From NCBI GenBank assembly GCA_017441525.1, contig JAFRXJ010000027.1:1-64000 (forward strand): 64,000 bases of DNA, in the 5' to 3' direction. This document shows, piece by piece, positions 54,918 through 62,152 of the stretch. The position numbers and the translations under genes are program-made. The notes beneath the pieces were generated by a model, which was not told where the DNA came from, did no database searches, and saw nothing but the letters and a program-made list of their open reading frames with translations. Source of the stretch: Acholeplasmatales bacterium (GTDB lineage: Bacteria > Bacillota_I > Bacilli_A > Acholeplasmatales > Anaeroplasmataceae). How positions within the stretch are numbered: position 1 is the first letter of the stretch; each line of letters begins with the position of its first letter.

Positions 54918-55847
54918 TTATTCTATTCTTCCATATTTTTTTAGAATAAAATAATTGTTTACGGTTTCAGCACCAACCCATTTAATCATGGCACTATCTT
55001 CCTCTGCGTATTTATCATAGCCCCAAGGACGCTTGTGATCCCAAAGTCCAAATGAAGCAATTGATGAAACAATATAATCTAATTGTTCATTCTTTAATTT
55101 ATCTAATTTATCAGATGAAATATATAATGCACAATCCATTGGTAATATTGCATCATAATTTGAATAATCAGTTGATACATTCTTTTCAGCAACTTCAACC
55201 AACTTCTTTTCAAATGCTTCTATCTTATCATCAAATAAATCTAAGTCTCTAATAGAATTTAAGAAACTATTAAATGATATAAATTCATATTTAGTGATGT
55301 TATCCATCTTCATAAAATCATCAATCATTTTTAAAGATGCTTGATATGCTTTTTTATAATATGCTTTTGTATTCTTATGAAATTTTAAAGTGTATCCTAA
55401 TAAAGCTGCAGTTGGATGATATCCAAATAATTCTTGGTTTTCTTTTGTATAAGAAAATTCCTTAGAATGTGCAAAATCATCATTTGATTTTACATTTGGA
55501 TTCCATTTATTATTAATCATTTCACATCTATTGTATAAATAATTACATGCTTTATTAATAATATCTGAATATAATTCATTATCACATTTAGAATCAAATC
55601 CAACCATATCCATCATTCTAAATGCTTCATAAATTTGATATACGCTTGTGTTTGTATTGTAATTATCAATATATAAACCACCAGCGAATCCACCATCTTT
55701 AGTTCTATATAGCATTAATGAATCTAAGACAAATGTTTTATCCATTGTTCCATCTAGAGCATTGTATATTGCCATATCAATATCTCTAGCCTTAAATGTC
55801 ATTTGTCTTGCCATATCATTTTGCATTTCCTTAGTTAATAACATCAT
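54918..55847 (-). CDS. Helical-toroid-like protein of unknown function
   Basis: 309 residues, no signal peptide. The repeated helical pattern with DGGFAGGLYIDNYNTNTSVYQIYEA and later GLWDHKRPWGYDKYAEEDS suggests an alpha/alpha toroid (prenyltransferase/terpenoid-cyclase or glycosidase-like), but I see no catalytic signature. Divergent from the 239-residue gene. SD GAGG 8 bases before the ATG at 55847. Confidence 0.6.
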   Translation of the reverse strand: MMLLTKEMQNDMARQMTFKARDIDMAIYNALDGTMDKTFVLDSLMLYRTKDGGFAGGLYIDNYNTNTSVYQIYEAFRMMDMVGFDSKCDNELYSDIINKACNYLYNRCEMINNKWNPNVKSNDDFAHSKEFSYTKENQELFGYHPTAALLGYTLKFHKNTKAYYKKAYQASLKMIDDFMKMDNITKYEFISFNSFLNSIRDLDLFDDKIEAFEKKLVEVAEKNVSTDYSNYDAILPMDCALYISSDKLDKLKNEQLDYIVSSIASFGLWDHKRPWGYDKYAEEDSAMIKWVGAETVNNYFILKKYGRIE

Positions 55848-55927
55848 AAAAAATACCTCGGTATTTATTTTACAATAAATAAACCAAAAAATAAATATAA
55901 ATACTACAAAATTTAATTAAAATAAAA

Positions 55928-55933
55928 TATAAT
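55928..55933 (+). promoter_or_regulatory. -10 element of the 239-residue gene
   Basis: TATAAT 18 bases before the ATG at 55952; SD GAGG between them. No clear -35. Confidence 0.4.
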
Positions 55934-55951
55934 CAATATGAGGTATTTATT

Positions 55952-56671
55952 ATGGAATATTTAAATTATTATCTATTTACAAAAATAATAAATAATACAG
56001 ATGAATATATCAAATCTAAATTCAATTATACAGATTGTGATTTACTTTCATATTTATCGTTTAAAATAGCACCTAAATATTATGCTAGAAAAGATAAATA
56101 TGACCTTTATAATAGATTTAAAACTGATACATTTAATGACTTAATTGTTGAATGTAGTATTAATCTAGATAAAGAAAATGATTTTGATAATTTACTATTT
56201 ATTTATGGATTAATAATATCTAATACTTATTTTAAATTATTAAATGAAAAAGAAATAGATAGTTTTAAAATAAATAAATATATTTCTGAAAAATATAATA
56301 TTTCATTCGATATGAATTTCTATAAAGAAAATCATAAAAAAATTGATTACAAAGAAAAAATGGATCATTTAGTACATAATCCATTGATTAAAATATATAA
56401 CTTCTTTGGTTCTTATAATTATTTTATAAGAGCTTATAAAAAATATAAAAAGAATTTTAAAAAAGAATTAAAACAAAAAGATATTCCTGTGGAATATAAT
56501 TTTGATGAAATAGTATTTGATAATGTAAGAATCACTAATATTGATGATTATATAGAGTTTATTTATAATGAAATAAAAATTAAAATTGATTCATTAAATG
56601 AATATTTAATTAATAACAATGATAAAAAGATTAGAATTGAATTTAATATTGCTAAAGAGAAAAAAATATGA
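55952..56671 (+). CDS. Unknown protein, possibly zinc-dependent phospholipase C-like
   Basis: 239 residues, cytosolic, rich in Lys, Asn, Tyr and Ile. The segment DHLVHNPLIKIYNFFGSYNYF has a spacing somewhat like helical zinc-dependent PLC-like proteins, but the evidence is weak and I assign no function. A lone plus-strand gene facing the minus-strand yqeK-rsfS gene. Confidence 0.55.
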   Translation: MEYLNYYLFTKIINNTDEYIKSKFNYTDCDLLSYLSFKIAPKYYARKDKYDLYNRFKTDTFNDLIVECSINLDKENDFDNLLFIYGLIISNTYFKLLNEKEIDSFKINKYISEKYNISFDMNFYKENHKKIDYKEKMDHLVHNPLIKIYNFFGSYNYFIRAYKKYKKNFKKELKQKDIPVEYNFDEIVFDNVRITNIDDYIEFIYNEIKIKIDSLNEYLINNNDKKIRIEFNIAKEKKI

Positions 56672-56696
56672 GAACTTAAGTTCTCATTTTTTTATT
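56660..56696. terminator. Bidirectional terminator
   Basis: Perfect palindrome ATGAGAACTTAAGTTCTCAT flanked by A6 and T7, overlapping the stop of the plus-strand gene. Confidence 0.88.
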
Positions 56697-57594
56697 CTTC
56701 TATTATTCTTTTTGGATAATCCATATATAATTTATCAATATCGAAATGTTCTCTTTCTTCTCTTTCGAATATTGATACTATTACATCGTAACAATCAATT
56801 AATACCCAAGCAGAATCCTTACCATCAATTGATCTAACCTTATAGTTATTTATTGATAAATCTTCTTCGATATATTTAATTGCAGCACTACATTGTCTCA
56901 TAGAATCAACAGATGAAATTATTATTTTATCATAGAATGGATTTCTTCCTTCTGAATCATAGATAACAATATTTTTAGCTTTAACTTTACCTAGTGAATC
57001 AACAATTACGTCTTCTAATTTTAGTTTTTTAGATTTCATTTCATATTCTTTTAAAACTAATAATTGCATTGGATGAGCTGATTCATTATTTTCTTTACAA
57101 TGAGCAATTGTATATTCTAATGATTTATAAATAGCTAAATCCATATCTCCATCTAATAAGATTTTTCTACATTCGATACATGTAGGATATTCTCTGTTCT
57201 TTTCAGTATAATCAGCAATCATAATAATTGCTTCAAGTAGTGACATATGGGGTCTACCAAAAACATGATATTTAATTGCATTATATATTTCCATATCATT
57301 TCCGATATTAGCTAAATATGCTTCTGCAGATAGGTATGCATGATATAAGAATGGATATTTTTCACATTCTTCTATTTCTTTATCTGTTAATATACCAATT
57401 GCTTCACTTGGATCATCATATTTTGCATAGTCATGCATGTATGCAGCAATTAGTGCCTTTTCTTCATCTACACCATATTTTTTAGCTAAAAATGATGCCA
57501 TTTCTGCTACACCAAATACATGTTGTAGTCTATGCTCGTGTTGGTCACCATATTTTTCTATTACTAATTGTTTTGCCTTATCCGATAATAGCAT
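56692..57594 (-). CDS. Fusion of YqeK HD hydrolase and ribosomal silencing factor RsfS
   Basis: 300 residues in two parts. Residues 1-185: YqeK-type HD domain with H21/H25, H54-D55 (AAYMHDYAK), H110 and D128 (MIADYTEK), a diadenosine tetraphosphatase family. Residues 190-300: RsfS, with KLEDVIVDSLGKVKAKNIVIYD, YDKIIISSVDSMRQ, SAWVLIDCYDVIVSIFE and EREHFDIDKLY (segments in order), which binds L14 and blocks subunit joining in stress. In B. subtilis these are neighbouring genes yqeK and yqeL. It overlaps yqeH by 17 bases; nadD and yhbY, usually between, are absent. Confidence 0.92.
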   Translation of the reverse strand: MLLSDKAKQLVIEKYGDQHEHRLQHVFGVAEMASFLAKKYGVDEEKALIAAYMHDYAKYDDPSEAIGILTDKEIEECEKYPFLYHAYLSAEAYLANIGNDMEIYNAIKYHVFGRPHMSLLEAIIMIADYTEKNREYPTCIECRKILLDGDMDLAIYKSLEYTIAHCKENNESAHPMQLLVLKEYEMKSKKLKLEDVIVDSLGKVKAKNIVIYDSEGRNPFYDKIIISSVDSMRQCSAAIKYIEEDLSINNYKVRSIDGKDSAWVLIDCYDVIVSIFEREEREHFDIDKLYMDYPKRIIEE

Positions 57595-58678
57595 CTGTTA
57601 AATACACCTCAGTTTTTTCAGGATATGTGATTTTTACCTTAGCTTTTCCCTTTACAGAAACGAAGCCAAAGCCTGAAAACCAAATATCTTTCTTCTTTCT
57701 TCCATCTAATTCAATAATTTCAGTTTTATATTTTATATTATCCTTTTCAGTAAAATCAGGAGGTGTTAATAGAACACCTAATTGATTTTCAAATAAATAA
57801 TTAACCTTTTCTGATTTACATCTATGAATATATAAATTATTTGATGTATATATCATTACTGATATAGCATCATCACATATAAATTCTAATGCAGCTAAGC
57901 CTGATAACATTACAGCATTACCATTAGTTATTTGGTATGTTATAGGTTTAATTTCGTTAGCTGCCAATATTTTATTATAACTAATTGGCATAAGCTGATT
58001 TAAAATATCAGCTTCATTAATTAAGCCTGGAGTATCAATTAAATATTTTCCATCCTCAAAGAATTGGATTCTAATTTGATTTAGGGTTGTTCCGGGAATC
58101 ATGCTTGTAGATATAACATCATTTTTAATACTTGTATTTCTTTTTAATAATGCATTAATTAATGATGATTTTCCTACATTAGCGCAGCCTACAAAATAGA
58201 CATCTCTGCCTTTTCTTGCAAGATCTATTGTGTTTGTTAAATCATCAATATAATATCCTTTTTTAGATGATACAATATGAATTGCATCTACTCTAAAGAA
58301 TATCTTTTCGCATTCACGGCTTAACCATGATACGATATTTGAAATATTAGTACTCTTAGGGAATACATCATATTTATTAGCTACTAAAATGACATTTTTA
58401 TGTCTTAATTTATCAATCATTTTCTTATTAAATGTAGCTTTAAATGCGAAAATATCTACTACAAATACAATTAATCCATTTCTTTGGATTACATCATCTA
58501 TAACATGTTCATAATCTTTATTAGAGGCAATAATCTTTGGAAGCTCATTATAATGCATCATTCGATAACATCTTTTACAATATGATGAATCATCCTTTAA
58601 AACAGGAATAAAGCCTTGTTTATCAGGTTCTTGATCCTGTAAAACTGCCCCACAACCCTTACATTTTCTTAAAATCAT
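57578..58678 (-). CDS. yqeH: Ribosome biogenesis GTPase YqeH
   Basis: 366 residues. N-terminal zinc finger C6, C9, C34, C37; circularly permuted GTPase with G4 NKYD (101-104) before G1 GCANVGKSS (164-172) and G3 DTPG (215-218); C-terminal RNA-binding region. Needed for 30S assembly. The start shares a base with the yqeG stop. Confidence 0.96.
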   Translation of the reverse strand: MILRKCKGCGAVLQDQEPDKQGFIPVLKDDSSYCKRCYRMMHYNELPKIIASNKDYEHVIDDVIQRNGLIVFVVDIFAFKATFNKKMIDKLRHKNVILVANKYDVFPKSTNISNIVSWLSRECEKIFFRVDAIHIVSSKKGYYIDDLTNTIDLARKGRDVYFVGCANVGKSSLINALLKRNTSIKNDVISTSMIPGTTLNQIRIQFFEDGKYLIDTPGLINEADILNQLMPISYNKILAANEIKPITYQITNGNAVMLSGLAALEFICDDAISVMIYTSNNLYIHRCKSEKVNYLFENQLGVLLTPPDFTEKDNIKYKTEIIELDGRKKKDIWFSGFGFVSVKGKAKVKITYPEKTEVYLTDAIIG

Positions 58679-59229
58679 TATATTTCGTCAAACTCCTTAA
58701 GCTTTTCATTATAAATATCTGGCATCTTCTTTTTTATTCTATTTAAGAAGAATTGTTCCATCTTTCTATTTAATCTTGTAGATTTAACATCAGTTGATTT
58801 ATCTACTGGAAATATTAATCCAGCTTTAATCTTACATCTTTTAGCACCTAAAATATCTGTCATTAATTGATCTCCAATTAATAAGATTTGATCTTTTTCG
58901 TAATGCTTAGATGTAAGTTTTTTAATTGCACGCTTAATTCCTCTTTTTAGAGGCTTTGTTGAAAACTTTTGATATGTAATATTAAAAGCTTTAGCAAATT
59001 TATCAACTCTTACTTTTCTAGAATTAGATACTAAAATAAATTCAAATCCAGCTTCTTCAACCTTCTGTTTCCACTCAATAAGCTTTTTTGTAGGTAATTC
59101 TTCTGCATATGATATTAAAGTATTATCTAAATCTGTTAATATCAACCTTATTCCATCTGAATATAGTTTATCAAGAGGAATGTCATATATAGTTTTATAA
59201 ACATAATCTGGAATCAACTTTTTAATCAT
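58678..59229 (-). CDS. yqeG: YqeG family HAD-type phosphatase
   Basis: 183 residues. HAD motif I LTDLDNTLISY, motif II LVSNSRK, KPLKRGIKRA with the motif III Lys, and motif IV LIGDQLMTDILGA. HAD IIIA subfamily, substrate unknown, conserved next to yqeH. Start 59229 (ATGATTAAAAAG) fits GAGG upstream; 59244 would be too close to it. Confidence 0.93.
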   Translation of the reverse strand: MIKKLIPDYVYKTIYDIPLDKLYSDGIRLILTDLDNTLISYAEELPTKKLIEWKQKVEEAGFEFILVSNSRKVRVDKFAKAFNITYQKFSTKPLKRGIKRAIKKLTSKHYEKDQILLIGDQLMTDILGAKRCKIKAGLIFPVDKSTDVKSTRLNRKMEQFFLNRIKKKMPDIYNEKLKEFDEI

Positions 59230-59270
59230 AACAAAAAACCTCATTTAACATTATATTAATAAATTAAAAA

Positions 59271-59292
59271 AAAGACAAGCAAATGCTTGTCT
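59271..59292 (-). terminator. Terminator of the four-helix membrane protein gene
   Basis: AGACAAGCA-AA-TGCTTGTCT with T8 on the minus strand. Confidence 0.88.
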
Positions 59293-59304
59293 AATTTGGA
59301 TAAA

Positions 59305-59826
59305 TTATTTCTTAGAAATAAAATCACATGCTGCAGGTAATATAGCGAATACACCAGCAACGATTGCAATAATACCAGCAATAACCCAACCGGCACCAAT
59401 AGTATATGTTGCTGATCCAATCCAACTTGAACCAGAAGCATCACCATTAGCTGCCTTGAATGCTGCAACGATGCAGAATGCAAATACACCAGCAAGAATT
59501 AAAGAAATAACTGCAACAAGGTTTAATACACCAGCAAATTTATCTAATGCCTTAACCTTTAATAAAGGTAATACGATTGCACAAATTAAAATAACTAATG
59601 CAACAATAATTAAGATAAATGCTAATACACCAGCCCAAGTTGCTGCATACTTAGCATCAGTACCACCAAAAATTGCTGTTGCTCCTGCTATATCAGCAGA
59701 TTTTTTTGTACCAAGCATGTTTTCTTTAACTGTATAAGTAAATGCTGGAGTTGCAAGTAATAAAATAAATGCAACGATTGCAAGTACTGCTGAAATAATA
59801 CCTGAATATTTTAATAATGTTTTCAT
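59305..59826 (-). CDS. Four-helix membrane protein of unknown function
   Basis: 173 residues with helices at about 8-30, 65-90, 100-125 and 143-165, and an outside loop between the first two. Ala/Ile/Val-rich, well-formed SD (AAAGGGGAT). Composition resembles a tetraspan envelope protein. Unrecognised; lies next to a lipoprotein gene. Confidence 0.7.
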   Translation of the reverse strand: MKTLLKYSGIISAVLAIVAFILLLATPAFTYTVKENMLGTKKSADIAGATAIFGGTDAKYAATWAGVLAFILIIVALVILICAIVLPLLKVKALDKFAGVLNLVAVISLILAGVFAFCIVAAFKAANGDASGSSWIGSATYTIGAGWVIAGIIAIVAGVFAILPAACDFISKK

Positions 59827-59895
59827 TTTTTTAATTTATCCCCTTTCCATTTTCTATTATAATAAATAAAACAACAAAAGTCTATATTTTGAGTA

Positions 59896-59922
59896 GAAAA
59901 AAAGCATCCAAAGGATGCTTTA
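59896..59922 (-). terminator. Terminator of the lipoprotein gene
   Basis: AAAGCATCC-TTT-GGATGCTTT with T7 on the minus strand. Confidence 0.9.
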
Positions 59923-59925
59923 ATA

Positions 59926-61158
59926 TTAGTCTTTCTTTCCTAGGCCAAATAATCCAATGATAGCTGATAAATTAGTTGCATTTTCAGCTGCTTTCTTAGA
60001 AATCTTAGAAACCTTTGGACTATATTTGATAGATACGCTAGCCTTTGCTGCAGAAATTTTTACTTTTTCAAATGGTGCAGCATCGCTCTTCTCTAATGCC
60101 TTATCCATCATGAATTGAGCATAATCAGTTACATCAGCCTTAATTGCAGTTGGAACCTTCTTAACGATATCAAATGTAACTTGAACATTACTCTTTCCTG
60201 AATAATCCTTTTCACCAGGATTCTTCTTAGCTAAATTCATTTTGAAAGTAATCTTATTACCATCAACAGATGAAATTACGATATTAGTTGGATCTTCTTC
60301 ATCAGTTAAATCCTTATATACTCTTTCTCTATATTCAGATGGTGTAGAATCTTCTTTTGCATCAGCAAAGATTGTATCAATAAATGTAGTATCATCTGTA
60401 TATGCTGCATAATATGATTTTGCATATGTATCCATATTAAATAAATATGAGAAAACAGATCCAGCTTGAGGAACTAATGCAGTAACTACAGCACTTGATT
60501 CCTTATCAATCTTAATATATTTACCAACAATATTGTCCTTAATAATTGGCTTTAAATCCTTTATTTGAGCAATATCATCGTATGGAATGTCTAATTTTTG
60601 AACATTTAAATAAGCAGCATCCTTATCTGCAAATAATCTAACCTTTCCATTTAAAGTTGAAGACTTTGAATAATCAACATCATCAGCCTCTGATTCAGCT
60701 AATAATAATACATCATTAGCAATTAGAGACTTATCGCCACTAGCAAATGCAGCAGTTGGAAGCTTAGCATTAACGCTTACTTCTGCGTATGCAGCATAAT
60801 CATCAATACCATTCTTTTCATAATCACCAAATGTTAAAGCAACCTTTGCAGATGCTGAACCACCAACAGTTACCTTTTTATTATTTGATTTTTGTACACC
60901 TGATGCTTTTGCTTCAGCAGATGCATCAACTTCGATACCATTTGGCTTAAATTTCTTATTAGCCTTAGAATATACGAATGCTGTAACTGCATCAGCAATT
61001 TCTTCTTCGTTAGATGTCTTCTTTACTGTTACAGTATGTAATTCTCCATTTTCATCCTCATAAGAAATCTTCTTTGAGCCTTCGCAGCTAGTTAGCATTA
61101 AAGCAAATGCTGAAATAGCAGCAACAGTTAAACCTAATGATAATTTTTTCATTTTCAT
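59926..61158 (-). CDS. Large lipoprotein of unknown function
   Basis: 410 residues with a lipoprotein signal peptide: MKMKK, hydrophobic core, LTSC with Cys25. The mature part is Lys/Asp/Ala-rich and repetitive in beta pattern, with no recognised domain. It is less AT-skewed and Ala-richer than its neighbours, suggesting high expression. It starts 5 bases after xpt, with SD AAGGAGG. Confidence 0.8.
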   Translation of the reverse strand: MKMKKLSLGLTVAAISAFALMLTSCEGSKKISYEDENGELHTVTVKKTSNEEEIADAVTAFVYSKANKKFKPNGIEVDASAEAKASGVQKSNNKKVTVGGSASAKVALTFGDYEKNGIDDYAAYAEVSVNAKLPTAAFASGDKSLIANDVLLLAESEADDVDYSKSSTLNGKVRLFADKDAAYLNVQKLDIPYDDIAQIKDLKPIIKDNIVGKYIKIDKESSAVVTALVPQAGSVFSYLFNMDTYAKSYYAAYTDDTTFIDTIFADAKEDSTPSEYRERVYKDLTDEEDPTNIVISSVDGNKITFKMNLAKKNPGEKDYSGKSNVQVTFDIVKKVPTAIKADVTDYAQFMMDKALEKSDAAPFEKVKISAAKASVSIKYSPKVSKISKKAAENATNLSAIIGLFGLGKKD

Positions 61159-61163
61159 ATTTT

Positions 61164-61745
61164 CTAACCCTCCTTATGTTTAAAAACAATCACGTGATTA
61201 TTATACTCCATTTTTTGAATGATTGCAAGGCTTTCAACCCTATAACCATGTTCTCTTAATTTTTTTCCACCATCTTGGAATTCTTTTTCTATAGCAACTC
61301 CAATACCGACCACATTAGCTTTTGCATATTTAATAATACTAATTAATGCCTCACATGCACTTCCATTAGCCAGGAAGTCATCAATAATTAATATATTTTC
61401 ATCTTCTCTAATAAATCCTTTTTGAACTGAAATAGTGAAGTCTTTATCTTTAGTATTTGAAAAAACTGATGCTGTAAAATAATCATTATTTGTAGAATCA
61501 CCCTTTTTAGCAACTACTAATTCACATTTAAATTTTAGTGCTACTAATAATGCAAGTGCAATACCTGATGATTCAATAGTCGCAACCTTATCGACCTTTG
61601 TATCTTTAAAAAGCTTATACCATTCATCAGCCATTTTCTCGACTAACTCTGGATCTACTTTTTCATTTAAAAATGCGTTAACCTTTAAGACATCTCCTGG
61701 TAAGATTGTTCCTTTTTCAATAATTGCATCTTCTAATAATTTCAT
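61164..61745 (-). CDS. xpt: Xanthine phosphoribosyltransferase
   Basis: 193 residues. MKLLEDAIIEKGTILPGDVLKVN is the family start; TIESSGIALALLVALK binds the purine side; the PRPP loop is ILIIDDFLANGSAC. It salvages xanthine to XMP. Although xpt is often preceded by a guanine riboswitch, the short upstream region here has none. Confidence 0.95.
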   Translation of the reverse strand: MKLLEDAIIEKGTILPGDVLKVNAFLNEKVDPELVEKMADEWYKLFKDTKVDKVATIESSGIALALLVALKFKCELVVAKKGDSTNNDYFTASVFSNTKDKDFTISVQKGFIREDENILIIDDFLANGSACEALISIIKYAKANVVGIGVAIEKEFQDGGKKLREHGYRVESLAIIQKMEYNNHVIVFKHKEG

Positions 61746-61785
61746 TTCTTTTTCCCCTCTCCTTTTTGTTGATTTAAATAGTGGA

Positions 61786-61808
61786 AAAAGCGATATAAAA
61801 ATATCGCC
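61786..61808 (-). terminator. sepF terminator
   Basis: GCGATAT-TTT-ATATCGC with T5 on the minus strand, between sepF and xpt. xpt has no clear promoter after it. Confidence 0.8.
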
Positions 61809-61814
61809 TCTCTT

Positions 61815-62150
61815 TTATTGTCTTGGTATATTCTCAATAAAATCTCTTAATGAGCCATCAATAAAGTTTTCTTTCTTAGTGAAAAGAATAGTATTTTCAT
61901 TGATTCTCATTACTTTTCCATCAACCATCATAGTTGCTCCAGTAAAGAATGCAATGTACTTATTAGTTGTATATTCATCAACCTTTTCATAATTGACAAT
62001 TACTGGGGCACCATCCCTGATTTTTAATATTAATTCAAGTGCATAATTATCGTCATCAGAAGTAAACTGAGCGAAAATAATACGGTCACTTGCCTTACCA
62101 ACAGGCTCATTTAGTTCTAAATCTTCATCAGTTTTTTTCTTAAAAAACAT
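61815..62150 (-). CDS. sepF: Cell division protein SepF
   Basis: 111 residues. C-terminal SepF domain: ALELILKIRDGAPVIVNYEKV, AFFTGATMMVDGKVMRI, TILFTKKENFI. The N-terminal amphipathic helix is short (MFFKKKTDED) and the linker reduced, so it is smaller than B. subtilis SepF (152). It anchors or aligns FtsZ filaments at the septum. It is 2 bases after the SMC-like gene, not next to ylmE/ylmG/divIVA as usual. Confidence 0.88.
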   Translation of the reverse strand: MFFKKKTDEDLELNEPVGKASDRIIFAQFTSDDDNYALELILKIRDGAPVIVNYEKVDEYTTNKYIAFFTGATMMVDGKVMRINENTILFTKKENFIDGSLRDFIENIPRQ

Positions 62151-62152
62151 AA

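Noticed and set aside
61746-61814. Guanine riboswitch before xpt
   Set aside because: Only about 40 bases lie between the sepF terminator and xpt and none match a purine aptamer.
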